A DNA stretch of 64,000 nucleotides from CAZIAK01 sp964537035 (GCA_964537035.1 CAZIAK010000023.1:1-64000), one strand, 5' to 3'. Counted from the first letter of the stretch, positions 53,995 through 63,650 are shown. The notes: generated by a model not told the origin, from the letters alone. Translations and numbers: made by a program.

Positions 53995-54684
53995 ATGAGC
54001 AGTGCGCCCCAGGGCCAACTTCTCGTAGGCGCCCCCGAGCCCTGGTGTTCGCATGACTGGTCTGTGCTCTCCGAGCCCCGCACGCCTCGCAAGGCGCGGG
54101 TGCTGGTGGCCGACAGCCCCCAAGGGCGTGTGGTCTGCAAGGATTTCGCCGATGTGGCCAGCCGCCGCCGCTTCGACCTCACCTGGCGCTGGCGCAAGAA
54201 CAACGAGTGCGCCGCGCTCACTGCGCTGCAAGGCCTGGCCGGAGTCCCCGACCTGCTGGCCAGTTGGCCCACGGGCATGGTCATGGATTGCGTCCCCGGT
54301 CAGCCCCTCGGTCGCCTGGGCAAAGACCTGCCAGAAGGCGTGTTCGATCGCCTGGATCTGCTGCTCGATGCCATCCATGATCGGGGCGTGGCCATCACCG
54401 ATCTGCACCGCCTGAACATCCTCGTCGACACGGACGGCGCCGTGCACATCGTCGACTTCGAGCTGGCCTTGCTGGAGGGACGGGGTGCCGGCCGCCTGTT
54501 CAAGGGCTGGGCCGCCACCATGGACGAGCACGCCGCGGGCCGCCAACGACAGCGGCACGGCGTGCCCTTGTCGACGCGGCAGCAGCAGCTTCTCGATCAT
54601 CCGCCTGCGGGGCGGCGAGCGCTCAAGGCGCTCAAGCGAGGCCTGCGCCACATGAAGGTCACCGTGCTGGGGAGGCGCCATTGA
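53995..54684 (+). CDS. Small RIO/LPS-kinase-like protein
   Basis: 229 residues. The kinase catalytic loop is clear: AITDLHRLNILVDTDGAVHI followed by VDFELALL, giving D-x-H-x-x-N and the metal-binding DFE. VVCKDFADVASRRRFD carries the candidate ATP Lys. It is short, with no activation loop, as in lipid-linked-sugar or RIO-type kinases. ATG 53995 has GGAG eight bases upstream. The stop overlaps the next start as TTGA. Together with the methyltransferase it forms a two-gene operon; a lipid modification role is inferred. Confidence 0.78.
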   Translation: MSSAPQGQLLVGAPEPWCSHDWSVLSEPRTPRKARVLVADSPQGRVVCKDFADVASRRRFDLTWRWRKNNECAALTALQGLAGVPDLLASWPTGMVMDCVPGQPLGRLGKDLPEGVFDRLDLLLDAIHDRGVAITDLHRLNILVDTDGAVHIVDFELALLEGRGAGRLFKGWAATMDEHAAGRQRQRHGVPLSTRQQQLLDHPPAGRRALKALKRGLRHMKVTVLGRRH

Positions 54685-55283
54685 GTCTGGCCATCACACG
54701 CAGTCTGGCCAAGCGCGGCTGGGCGGGGTCGGCGCGGGTCTTGGGCTTGGCCACCACGGTCATCGCCCTGGTCACGTTCAGCGAGCCCAACCTGATGAGC
54801 TGCGCTCTGGGCCTGCCCATCGTCGCCGTGGGTCTGTGGTGGCGGGTCTGGTCTGCGGGGCACCTGGTGAAGAACGTGCAGCTCATCGTGAGCGGCCCGT
54901 ACCGCTACGTGCAGAACCCGTTGTACTTCGGGCGGCTGTGTCTGCTCACCGGTCTGTGCCTCGCGGCGAGACTGATGGTTGATCGGGATGGCCAGCAACT
55001 CCCCTTGCACCTGTTCGCCCTGGCCACGGGTTGGCTGTTGTTCTTCGTCTACTACCTGCCCCGAAAGAAGCGCGTCGAGGGCCAGCGCCTGGCGACGATT
55101 CACGGGCAGGCCTACGACGACTGGGCCGCTGCGGTGCCGCTGATCTTCCCCCGCTTCACTGCCTGGGGCGACGACACCACGCGCTGGTCTGCCGCCCGCT
55201 TCGCCGACATGCGCGAGCTGCCGTTCGTGGTGACGATCGCAGGCGTGGGGCTGGCGTTGCTGGTGCGGGCGCTTGTGGGCTGA
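54681..55283 (+). CDS. Isoprenylcysteine carboxyl methyltransferase-like membrane protein
   Basis: 200 residues with four or five hydrophobic helices. The family core is VSGPYRYVQNPLYFGRLCLL, followed by the cytosolic Glu/Arg segment RKKRVEGQRLATIHGQAYDD and WAAAVPLIFPR. Bacterial members methylate lipids or small isoprenoid-linked substrates using S-adenosylmethionine at the membrane. The TTG start at 54681 overlaps the kinase-like stop by four bases. The substrate is unknown. Confidence 0.8.
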   Translation: MSLAITRSLAKRGWAGSARVLGLATTVIALVTFSEPNLMSCALGLPIVAVGLWWRVWSAGHLVKNVQLIVSGPYRYVQNPLYFGRLCLLTGLCLAARLMVDRDGQQLPLHLFALATGWLLFFVYYLPRKKRVEGQRLATIHGQAYDDWAAAVPLIFPRFTAWGDDTTRWSAARFADMRELPFVVTIAGVGLALLVRALVG

Positions 55284-55375
55284 CATGCGTGTGCATCAGT
55301 GTGCCGAACTCGGCGAGCGGCGCCTGAAGCACAGCCCGCCAAGGTGCTGGTGGCATGTCGAGCGCTCCTGTGTCC

Positions 55376-55404
55376 TTGACAACCTCACAGACCACCTCTA
55401 ACTT
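55376..55404 (+). promoter_or_regulatory. Predicted sigma-70-type promoter of the second sigma operon
   Basis: TTGACA (55376-55381), a 17-base spacer, then TAACTT (55399-55404), a weak -10. It lies about 110 bases before the sigma gene. The same TTGACAAC occurs upstream of the first sigma/TPR operon (18766-18759, minus strand). Confidence 0.45.
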
Positions 55405-55515
55405 TCATTCCCTTCGGGACCGCTTTTCAGCGGGAAGTATGTCATTGGCTTGATCGAAGGCGCCGGAAGTGCAACGCGGCGCGCAGGACCAGCAGGCAGC
55501 GAGAGGAGGCGATCG

Positions 55516-56175
55516 GTGACAGACGAGAGGCTAGAGCGCATCCGAGCCGTGACCGGCTCTGATGTCCTTCCTGACCTGAACGCTCTCGATCTCGCCAACG
55601 ATCTCCACGTCGACCAAGCGGCTGCGGCGCTGCTAAGGCGCTTTCGCGCCGTTGACGACGCCAACGCGTTTCAGTTGTTGGTCGAACTGACGACTGAACG
55701 CCTGGCCGCAATCGCCAGCGACATCGCGGTAGAACTGGGTTTGGGCGCTGACGCTTTCGACTTGGTGAAGAACCTCTTTTCACGGCTCTTCCTCGATCTC
55801 AGCTCTCCGGAAAACGTTCCGCTTCACTACCTCGCTGATTCGGCCGAGAAGCTGAGAGTGGACGCCGAGACGATGATTCGCGATCTGGCTCTGGGCGAAG
55901 TCCCAGACCCTGAGGAACCCATGCTGTGGCAAGATGGGCAAGCCAGGGAACAAGACACTGAGGCCATGGTGGCCCAGGCCGCGCGCATCGGCTTCCATCG
56001 TCTCGACCTGCCCTTTCGGCGGGTTCTTCGAGCCAAGGACACCGAGGGCCTGAACACATCAGACATCGCCATCAGACTTGGAGTCCCCTTCGCCGACGTG
56101 GAAGAGCTGCTGCAATCAGCCCGTGAGCGCCTCGCCAGAGTCATCGACGACGTGCTGAAAGGACCATCGTCATGA
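55516..56175 (+). CDS. Divergent ECF-like sigma factor (second module)
   Basis: 219 residues. The N-terminal part matches the sigma portion at 17152: NALDLANDLHVDQAAAALLR followed by RFRAVDDANAFQLLVELTTE and RLAAIAS, against LDLANDLHLDELARMLLDRF. Region 2.3-2.4 is weakly conserved. Region 4 is kept as LNTSDIAIRLGVPFADVEEL followed by LQSARERLARVIDD. GTG 55516 is set by GAGAGGAGG seven bases upstream. The stop overlaps the next gene (ATGA). Given its divergence, it may bind polymerase poorly or recognise unusual promoters. Confidence 0.72.
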   Translation: MTDERLERIRAVTGSDVLPDLNALDLANDLHVDQAAAALLRRFRAVDDANAFQLLVELTTERLAAIASDIAVELGLGADAFDLVKNLFSRLFLDLSSPENVPLHYLADSAEKLRVDAETMIRDLALGEVPDPEEPMLWQDGQAREQDTEAMVAQAARIGFHRLDLPFRRVLRAKDTEGLNTSDIAIRLGVPFADVEELLQSARERLARVIDDVLKGPSS

Positions 56176-56933
56176 GCCCCTCCGAAGCCATGGTCCAAGA
56201 GATCCTCGACCGCAGCAAGGCCGCAGGCCGGGACAAGCTCGCCGAGTTGGCGTACCAGATGGCACGGACGTGCCTGTCGGCCGCAGAGACAAAGTCCTCT
56301 GCAAGTCTTCGGTGGTACGAAGATCCGCGTGACGTGGTCGATCTCGGTCGCGACTTGCGGCAAATGGAGGTTCGGGTTGAGGTTGAAGCTAGCCGGGCTG
56401 ATCTACCCATTGCCGCTCCCACAGCAGGGTCAGCGATCGCGTCAGCTCGCACGTGTTTGAGAGTTGTCAGTGGTCTTGAGGGCGAGAGTTCACGCTATTT
56501 GTTGCTGAACGCCCTCCTGTCTCGGGCAGAAGGGGACTTGGCAGAGGCTGTTCGGATCCTCGCGAGCATGCGGACATCGTCGATCTCTCGGCATTGGATG
56601 GCCCATTCTCAGGAGACGCTCCAGACAGTCCAGCTGAGCCTTGGCGAGTACGACGAGGTTCTTGAGGTCGGGAAGTCAGTTCTCCACCACTCTCCAGGGC
56701 GTCTCCTCGCCTTGTTCAACATGGCAACGGCTCGGGCTTGGATGAACGACGGTTTGGGCCTTGAGACGTGTTGTAAGCAGTTCAGGCAGAGTGACGAGCA
56801 GGTTGTCGACTCTGAATGGTGGGCGCATCTTCTCAGTTCTGAAGCAGCTTGGTTTGCGAATCACGTGAATCGTGACCCGACCGAGATCGTGACGATGTTC
56901 GGGCTACCAGCAGCTGGAGGCGGAGGATCATGA
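56172..56933 (+). CDS. Stand-alone TPR-like partner of the second sigma module
   Basis: 253 residues, all helical. It aligns with the C-terminal half of the fused protein at 17152: VQEILDRSKAAGRDKLAELA against VQRLLDESAMAGRRHLADLI; then RYLLLNALLSRAEGDLAEAV against QVATALHLIYSSRLEEAEAL. TPR-like pairs continue (SLGEYDEVLEVGKSVLHHSP). No membrane segment. Both ends overlap neighbours by four bases. It probably binds the sigma factor; whether it activates or restrains it is unknown. Confidence 0.65.
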   Translation: MSPSEAMVQEILDRSKAAGRDKLAELAYQMARTCLSAAETKSSASLRWYEDPRDVVDLGRDLRQMEVRVEVEASRADLPIAAPTAGSAIASARTCLRVVSGLEGESSRYLLLNALLSRAEGDLAEAVRILASMRTSSISRHWMAHSQETLQTVQLSLGEYDEVLEVGKSVLHHSPGRLLALFNMATARAWMNDGLGLETCCKQFRQSDEQVVDSEWWAHLLSSEAAWFANHVNRDPTEIVTMFGLPAAGGGGS

Positions 56934-57361
56934 CTGTTCTCGGACACTGGTCAGTCAAGGCGCTCAATACGTCACGCAGCCTTGCTCTCGCAGTCGCGGT
57001 TCTTGCGCTTGTCGGTTCACCGGTCGCTGGCACGGTCATTCCCGGGGCAACCGCCGCTGGAGGCGGCGGGGGTGCATCAGGAATCCCCCCGAAGGCTAGC
57101 CGACCCAACCGCACCCCCGCTGCGCCCGTTGATCAACTCACGGCTCCGCTCTACGTGGCTGTCGCTGGACCCGCGTCGACCTACACCGTGGTCGTGACCA
57201 GTCCCTCTGGTGCAATCGTTGCAGCGGGAACAACTGACGGCCAAGGTCTGGTCTTACTAACCGTGCCCGCTTTGATGGGATTGGAACTCGACGTGCTCGA
57301 CACGAGCGTCGTGGGCTTACCGGTGGCGGGCGGGCAGATGATCTCGATCACGATCCCGTAG
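56930..57361 (+). CDS. Small secreted protein of the second sigma module
   Basis: 143 residues. Signal peptide: LALAVAVLALVGSPVAGTVI. A Gly/Pro/Ala-rich linker (about 45-70) precedes a small beta domain (YVAVAGPASTYTVVVTSPSG to GGQMISITIP). In order and gene coupling it corresponds to the secreted protein at 16496, although the C-terminal domain lacks the GGVLVPSPD segment. It is the last gene of the operon, with ATGA overlap. No family recognised. Confidence 0.6.
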   Translation: MTVLGHWSVKALNTSRSLALAVAVLALVGSPVAGTVIPGATAAGGGGGASGIPPKASRPNRTPAAPVDQLTAPLYVAVAGPASTYTVVVTSPSGAIVAAGTTDGQGLVLLTVPALMGLELDVLDTSVVGLPVAGGQMISITIP

Positions 57362-57424
57362 GTCAGGGCGGGGCTGCCGCTCTCTCCAGGAGCGTCTGGA
57401 TTGTTGGGACGGAGACTGGGTTCG

Positions 57425-57450
57425 GCTGCCGGGCGATCATGCCCGGCAGC
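57425..57450 (+). terminator. Hairpin after the sigma module / before the dehydrogenase gene
   Basis: A perfect ten-pair stem (GCTGCCGGGC/GCCCGGCAGC) with loop GATCAT ends one base before an ATG at 57452. No T run follows. It is most likely the end of the sigma operon transcript; if transcription continues it could mask the first ATG codons of the next gene. Confidence 0.55.
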
Positions 57451-57463
57451 TATGCTTGGGCTC

Positions 57464-58487
57464 ATGTCTATGCTGCGATTCGCTCGTCTCCTGTCGCATC
57501 CGCTGTTCGCTCGTTTGCTCGTCGCACTGCTGATCGCCGCCGCCTCGGCCCAGGACGAGCCCAACCCACGTCTCGAAGCCACGGCGTTCCCCCTGGCCCC
57601 GGGCGAAGTGCTGCGGGAGATCGTGCTGGAGAACCCCGGCCATCCCGTGGCCATGGCGTTTCTCCCCGACAGCACGTTGCTCTTCACCGACAAGGCGTCG
57701 CAGCAGGTGCGGGTGATCGGGCCGGACGGTGTGGAGGCGGACGAGCCCTTCCTCGATCTCTCAGGCGCGGAGCCTTCGGACCGAGGTTTGATCGGCATCG
57801 CCGTCGACCCTGACTTCGCTCACAACGGCTTCGTCTACCTGTCGCTCTCCAGCAACCTGGAGGCGCCCGTGGAGCGGGACGACATCGCTCGCATCGTTCG
57901 CGTGCGCGTGGCTGCAGGCGAGCGGCGGGCNNNNNNNNNNNNNNNNNNNNNNNNNNNNNNNNNNNNNNNNNNNNNNNNNNNNNNNNNNNNNNNNNNNNNN
58001 NNNNNNNNNNNNNNNNNNNNNNNNNNNNNNCACCTTCGACCCGCTCTCCGGCGGCCTCTTCGCCACCGAGAACGGCCCGGCCGCGGACGACGAGATCAAC
58101 CTCGTCGAGGCGGGCCTGAACTACGGCTGGCCCGCAGTGAGCGGCCCGGCCGATCTGGAGGAGGAGCAGCCTTTTGCCGAGCGGGAGGACTACCGCGGCC
58201 CCTTGATCGAGACCGGCCCGGCGCCCACGGGCATCGTGGTCGATGTGGACGGCAGGTTCGGCATGGCCGGTGCGCTGTTGGTGGTGGAGTGGTCGTACGC
58301 ACGCTTGTTGCAGCTGGAACTCTCTTCTGACCGCCGCACCATCGAGCGCGCGCTGATCTTGTCCCTCGATGTGGGCACGGGCATCAACGACCTGGCCTGG
58401 GGGCCGGACGGGGCGCTCTACAGCTGCTCACCTAAGGCCATCGAGCGGCTGACGTTTCGCTCAGCGGGAGCGGCTGGGGACAGCTGA
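57464..58487 (+). CDS. Exported PQQ-dependent sugar dehydrogenase-like protein (interrupted by gap)
   Basis: Soluble glucose/sorbosone dehydrogenase fold. Before the gap: signal peptide LLVALLIAAASAQ, then VLENPGHPVAMAFLPDSTLL and RGLIGIAVDPDFAHNGFVYL. After the gap, in another frame because the gap size is arbitrary: TFDPLSGGLFATENGPAADD followed by EINLVEAGLNYGWPAVSG and GTGINDLAWGPDGALY. These are the standard propeller motifs that hold PQQ. Several in-frame ATGs (57452, 57464, 57470) exist; I chose 57464 because the hairpin abuts the first. It probably oxidises sugars or similar compounds outside the cytoplasm. Confidence 0.8.
57931..58030. other. Assembly gap (100 N)
   Basis: Placeholder gap inside the sugar dehydrogenase-like gene; frames differ on each side. 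Confidence 0.98.
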
Positions 58488-58556
58488 GGGGGCTGTGCTG
58501 CAGTGCGGCGGGGGATAGCTGAGGCCGCCGGGGTGGTAGGCCAAGCCGCAGAACTC

Positions 58557-60782
58557 TTAGCGGGCCTCTTCACCTGTCAACCGCTCGGAGATCGCGCGCA
58601 GCTCGTGGCGTCGGTCCTCAGAGAGCATGGTGTTGGCGGCCAGCTCCTCAATCTGCTGAAGCTGGTCGGGCCCGGCGTAGGCCGTGATCAGAGTCATCGC
58701 CTTGCTGCGGAAGGACGGGTTGTTGCGGCTCTTGAACAGCTTCAGAGCGAACTCGGCGACCACGCCATGTTGCGCTTCGTCGACGCCGTAGCTCAGTCCC
58801 CAAAGTGCTCTTCCTGAGTTGTTGTGATCTGGGTGCACCGCGGCCTTGATGAGTGCGTCGACGAAGGCCGCTGGTTTCTCGGGGGAGGTGCTGATCGCGA
58901 AGTAGATGACGTCATGATAGAGGTTGGGGTCATCGGTCTGGGCGAGCGCGATGAGGCGTGCTTCAAGCTCTGGGGTGATCCGTGCGCCCCACAGCCCGCG
59001 GCAGAGTTCACGCAGTTCCCGGGCATCCTGCGTCTGGAAGATGTCCAGCAAGACATCGGCGGCTGGGCCTGCGATCTTGCCCTCGCAGTACATGAAGAGG
59101 AGGTGCGAGATCGAGTCGCTCAAGCCGGGCGCGTTCTTGTGCGCTGCCGCGATGAGAAGATCGAGATCCCCCGGCTGGGAGCCCGCAGCCCAGAGCGCGT
59201 AGAAGGCCTTCGTCTGAACCGTCCCGTGAGCTGACGTAGTGAGGGGGAGAATGACCTCACGGAAGGACGCCTTGTCGTAGTTCGCTGTCGAGGTGCTGAG
59301 GAAGGCGCTCAGCGCAGCGACCCTTGTCGCCTCGTCAGCGCTGCCCATGGCCTCGCGGATCTTCGCCACCCCCGCTTCGCGCAGGGCTTCGTCGTCGATC
59401 TGCATCACCTCGTTTACCCACGACTGGATCTGGGCCTGTGACGTTCCCGGAGATGGGGCGGCGGCCAGGGCAGCTCTCTTCTCCCGGTCGCTGATGAACC
59501 GTACCTCTTCGGCTTGCACAGCCCAGGGCGAGAGGAAGCCAAGGGGATCGGCGGCTCCCATGTCGGCTTGCCGAGCAGGCGAAGTCGCCGAGAGCCCGAA
59601 GTCCAGCTGCGCGACGTCGTTGAACAGCGGGTCAGCCCTGGAGTTGCCATGGGTGCTGAAGAGAGCATCACCGAGTGGGAGGCGTACATCTTCCCCGTTC
59701 TTCCAGAAGGCGTTGTTCGCGAACACGACCTCATCGAGCGCGTGGCCGAAGGGAGACTCGGTGGTCAAGTTGCCAGTGGAGACACCCACGGGGTTGTTGA
59801 AGAAGATGTTGTCTGTCACTTGCGGGTTCGCGCTGTCATTGATCGTCACACCGGAGCGCAGGTTGTTGCTGAAGGTGTTGCCATGGATCGAGTCCGAGGC
59901 GCCATTCCAGCAGGTGATGCCGGTTCCGTTGCCGTGAAAATGGTTGGCTGTGACCTGGGCGGAGGTCTCGCCGTTGGCGTAGATGCCGAGGCGCGTGTTG
60001 TCGAACAGCAGGTTGCCACGAAGCGTCGGGGAGCAGTGGTCGTAGCGGATGCCATGCCATGCCGAGCCCGAGATGCGGCAGCGCTCGATCGTGACGTCGC
60101 CTTGCGAGCGGATGGCGACGCCGTAGTGAAACGCGTTGCGGATCTCGCATTGGGTGAGGGTCGCGCTGGCTGGGTCCGAGATCACGACGCCTTCAGCCCA
60201 GACCGCTGCCACGAGGGACTGACTCAGTGTCACCTCGCTCTGACCCATGATCTGGACCCCGCTGGCTGGCCCGCCCACGATGGCGCACTGGTCGATCTCA
60301 ACCACGGCGTCTGCGATCTCGACCACTGCGCCCTTCATGACCGCCCCGTCGACATGTTCGCCGGGGGAGCTGAACCGCAGGCCGCGAATCAGGATGTCAT
60401 GGCCTTCAGTGATGAGCAGCGCCGGGCGGCGGTTGCCTGTGCCCATGAGGCGTGTGTCCTCCCAGCCCGCACCCTGCAGTTGAACGTCATGGGTGATGGT
60501 GAGGTCTTCCACGTATGAGCCTGCCGCCACCTGCACCGTGGCGCCGAGAGGTGCGGCGTCGAGAGCCTCTTGGATCGCCGTGAAGTCCGCGCTGCCGTCC
60601 TGGGCGACACGGAGCACGGCTGGGTCTTCGGCCGATGTGGCAGCCCTCAACTCGCCAGTTGTCAGCTGCACCATGGCGATCGGGGCCAAGCTCACTAGCC
60701 CGAGCCCGATCGTTGCGAAGAGCTTGCGTGAGCTGAGCGCTCCTCGGCGATGGCCCTGGTCAAGACTGGTCAGCAGGGTCAC
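58557..60782 (-). CDS. Exported parallel beta-helix protein with HEAT-like C-terminal half
   Basis: 741 residues. A hydrophobic N-terminal segment (LFATIGLGLVSLAPIAMVQL) exports or anchors it. Residues about 60-400 form a right-handed parallel beta-helix of the NosD/pectate-lyase type, starting VLRVAQDGSADFTAIQEALD, with repeated coils such as GVAIRSQGDVTIERCRISGS. Residues about 440-741 are helical repeats resembling HEAT (EVMQIDDEALREAGVAKIRE; VRNA-type spacing). The combination suggests carbohydrate contact plus a protein-binding scaffold. Start GTG 60782. Single gene. Substrate unknown. Confidence 0.8.
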   Translation of the reverse strand: MTLLTSLDQGHRRGALSSRKLFATIGLGLVSLAPIAMVQLTTGELRAATSAEDPAVLRVAQDGSADFTAIQEALDAAPLGATVQVAAGSYVEDLTITHDVQLQGAGWEDTRLMGTGNRRPALLITEGHDILIRGLRFSSPGEHVDGAVMKGAVVEIADAVVEIDQCAIVGGPASGVQIMGQSEVTLSQSLVAAVWAEGVVISDPASATLTQCEIRNAFHYGVAIRSQGDVTIERCRISGSAWHGIRYDHCSPTLRGNLLFDNTRLGIYANGETSAQVTANHFHGNGTGITCWNGASDSIHGNTFSNNLRSGVTINDSANPQVTDNIFFNNPVGVSTGNLTTESPFGHALDEVVFANNAFWKNGEDVRLPLGDALFSTHGNSRADPLFNDVAQLDFGLSATSPARQADMGAADPLGFLSPWAVQAEEVRFISDREKRAALAAAPSPGTSQAQIQSWVNEVMQIDDEALREAGVAKIREAMGSADEATRVAALSAFLSTSTANYDKASFREVILPLTTSAHGTVQTKAFYALWAAGSQPGDLDLLIAAAHKNAPGLSDSISHLLFMYCEGKIAGPAADVLLDIFQTQDARELRELCRGLWGARITPELEARLIALAQTDDPNLYHDVIYFAISTSPEKPAAFVDALIKAAVHPDHNNSGRALWGLSYGVDEAQHGVVAEFALKLFKSRNNPSFRSKAMTLITAYAGPDQLQQIEELAANTMLSEDRRHELRAISERLTGEEAR

Positions 60783-61067
60783 GGCATAGTCCTCTGGAGA
60801 GACGCTAGCGAGCAGGATCTGCTCGTCGCAGGCGCGCTCGCGCTCGATCAGTATAATACGTCGGTTGGCGGGCCAAGTCAGGGGTTGGGGCCAGAAGAAC
60901 GACAGGGCAAGTCGTGGTGGGCCTCTGCAAAACCAGCGCCCCCTGCTAGTGTGGAGGCATGCTTTTCTCGCCCGACACCAGCCTCACCTTGTCGGCCTTG
61001 TGGTCATTCTTGGCCACGTGAAACAGAGGTCCGATCACGAGAGCAGCTGGGGAGCGATGACAGTCGA

Positions 61068-63067
61068 GTGAAGACACTGACCTGGGGACTCCCGGCGCTG
61101 GNNNNNNNNNNNNNNNNNNNNNNNNNNNNNNNNNNNNNNNNNNNNNNNNNNNNNNNNNNNNNNNNNNNNNNNNNNNNNNNNNNNNNNNNNNNNNNNNNNN
61201 NCGGGTCTGGTGCTCGCAGTCGCCGAGCGCCATCGAGCTGGGTGGCGTGGTGGCCATGACCGGCGCCACCGGCGGCTTCCAGGTGGCGCAGGTCAGCGAG
61301 GCCCACTGGCTGGCTGCGGACGCTGAGGGCTACATCGCTTCGTTCAAGACGCCCGTCGAGTTCTTGCGTGAGGTTCCGGGCGCGGAGGCTCAGATCGTGC
61401 TGGAGCCCGGCGGCTTCGGCCTCGACGTGCTTGTCACCGACGAGAACGACGCGCCCCTGCCGGGCGTGCGCGTCGAGGCCGCTGATCGCAGCTACATCAA
61501 CGACGACCATGAGTCCGCTGATGAGATCGTCATCACGGAACGGCTGCGACGCCCGGTGATCACTGACGATCACGGGCGAGCGCGGTTGGAGGGGCTGTCC
61601 AACTCGTTCCTCGATGTTGAAGCTCGCCAAGCCGGGCAGAGGACTGCCCTGGGGCACATCTACCTAGCGGCTGACGGCACGCCCATGACCCTGGCCTGGC
61701 CTGATTCTCTCTTTCCGCTGGCTGGCGAGCCCCCACTGCTGAAACTCACGATGTCTCCCGAGGCTCGATTTGCCGGCCGGGTCACAAACGCGCAAGGCGA
61801 GCCCGTGGCCCAGGCCGTGATCGGCAGCATGCACCTCAACGCACCCTACGAAGTCGCCACTGACGCCGACGGGCGTTTCGCCCTCCGCCAGCTCTCAGGC
61901 TCTGGCGACATGGATGTGCCGGTCACCCTGACACACCCGGGCTACGCTCCCCTCGAGGAAGACCTACGCCTGCACAGCGGGGAGACCACCCACTGGAACC
62001 CGGTGCTCGAGCGTGGCGTCGAGCTGGCAGGCACGGTGGTTGACACTCGAGGCGTCCCCTTCGCAGGCGCTGTGCTCAAGGCCACCAACGACGACTGGAA
62101 GGGCCAGGTGCGGACTGACGCCTCCGGCGCGTTTCACTTCGGTGGCATCGTGGGCGAACAGGTCACGGTCTCGGTCTTCGAAGATGAGCGAGCGCAGGCG
62201 TCCTGGCCTACCCTCGAACTGACCGCAGACGTGCCAGAAGTGGCCCTCGAGATAGAGCTGCCCCGGGGCCTCGTCTCAGGCCGCGTGACCGGCACCGTCG
62301 TGGATCCGGATGGCCTCCCTCTGAAGGGCAAGATCTCCATCCAACGCGTCGTCGACGGGGAGCTGGCGAGCGCGCTCTTCCACTCAAGCACGAGGGTGGT
62401 CATTCGGAGGAAGCAGTTCTCTGCAGGCGGCCGGGAGTTCGTGGTAGATCGCCTCGGTGCCGGAAGCCATGGCGCGCTCATCGAGGTCGAGGGCCGTCCT
62501 GACCTCAGGCTGTTCTTCGACTACCCAGACATCTCCGTCGGTCACGACCTGGGCGCGCTGGTCATGCCGGTGGGGGGCACGCTCACCGTGACGCCGAACG
62601 TCATCGCTGGCGTGTCCTCGAGGGACCGCGTGGTCTTTGTTCTGCGCACCCTCTCTGGCGATCATGTCGATGGGCAGGGAATCCCTGTGGGCGAGTCCGG
62701 GTCGTTCAACGAGCAGGCCGGGGACTACCGCCTGTTCGTGGTCGACAAGGAGATGGTCGGTCACAGCCAACTCGTCACCCTACGCGAAGGTGAACACACC
62801 GAGCTGGTGGTGGACGTGGAGTTTGCCCCCACGATCTACCTCCAAGGCGAGAAGCCCGTCGAGCCCTTCGACCAGCCACTCTCCGTGCGAGTTCGCGACG
62901 CCGCGGGCGCGCTGCTCAAGACCATCCGCTGGACAGGCCGCTCTCGTTGTCGCGTGCCCCTGCATGTGCTCCCCGGGCCCTACGAACTCTCCATCGGCGA
63001 CGACGGCCCCTGGACCACGTTCCACGTCGCCGGTACAGACAATCAAGTGGTGAGGATCGAGCCGTAG
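61068..63067 (+). CDS. Exported protein with carboxypeptidase-regulatory-like repeats (interrupted by gap)
   Basis: The proposed start is GTG 61068, encoding VKTLTWGLPAL before the gap, the beginning of a signal peptide. The frame then changes because the gap length is arbitrary. After the gap about 620 residues hold repeated transthyretin-like or CarboxypepD_reg domains: FGLDVLVTDENDAPLPGVRV, FAGRVTNAQGEPVAQAVIGS, LAGTVVDTRGVPFAGAVLKA and TGTVVDPDGLPLKGKISIQR. Such domains occur in surface and secreted planctomycete proteins and bind or scaffold. The join across the gap is inference; the second part is certain as coding. Confidence 0.75.
61102..61201. other. Assembly gap (100 N)
   Basis: Placeholder gap near the 5' end of the regulatory-domain protein gene. 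Confidence 0.98.
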
Positions 63068-63210
63068 GCGTACCCTCATCGCATCGGCGCTGAACTGGGA
63101 TGTGGCCGCAAGACTGCTTGCGACTTCTGAGCACTCTCGACGTCAGGTCGCTTCGATGCGCAACGACAATCAGTTTGCGAGTCCGATCTCGGCCACCGTG
63201 GAACCACACC

Positions 63211-63525
63211 ATGCCACTCATCAACCGCCGCTACTTCGTCCGTGGGCTGGGCCTGACCCTTGTTGCACTGGCCATGGCGATGGTCGGCGGCTGCATCACG
63301 CCCCCGGCCATCCCCGCAGCGGGCTGGGACGACCTCGACCTGCTCGACTATCCCCCGGGCGCCGAACGTGTCGAGCTCACGGTGGACGACGATCGCACCT
63401 CTGATGTCACCTGGCCGGCCGGCGTGCCTGTGGCCACATCGATCTGGTACCAGTACGGCATCCAGGACGACACGGCCTCTGGCGGCGCCAGCTTGTCGAA
63501 CGCGGTCGTCAGTACGCAGCCCTGA
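63211..63525 (+). CDS. Small lipoprotein
   Basis: 104 residues. The signal peptide GLGLTLVALAMAMVGGC ends in a lipobox-like VGGC, so Cys27 would be lipidated. The mature part is short and acidic (WDDLDLLDYPPGAERVELTV). It ends with a Ser/Ala-rich tail. Family not recognised. ATG 63211 was chosen over upstream in-frame codons because the signal peptide starts there. It lies 143 bases after the regulatory-domain gene on the same strand. Confidence 0.65.
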   Translation: MPLINRRYFVRGLGLTLVALAMAMVGGCITPPAIPAAGWDDLDLLDYPPGAERVELTVDDDRTSDVTWPAGVPVATSIWYQYGIQDDTASGGASLSNAVVSTQP

Positions 63526-63650
63526 TGAGCCTCGATGGCTCACCAGCCTTGCCTGCGGCCGCGTCAGGAGCTTTCAGGAGAGAGCCAGAGCGGCATGAAT
63601 GAGTGCATGGGGCGTCGCTGAGCGCCCATGGGGCCTCGGCTGTGCAACCC

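Noticed and set aside
63526..63650. Terminator or gene between the lipoprotein and the last sigma factor
   Set aside because: Short convergent interval with no convincing stem or coding signal.
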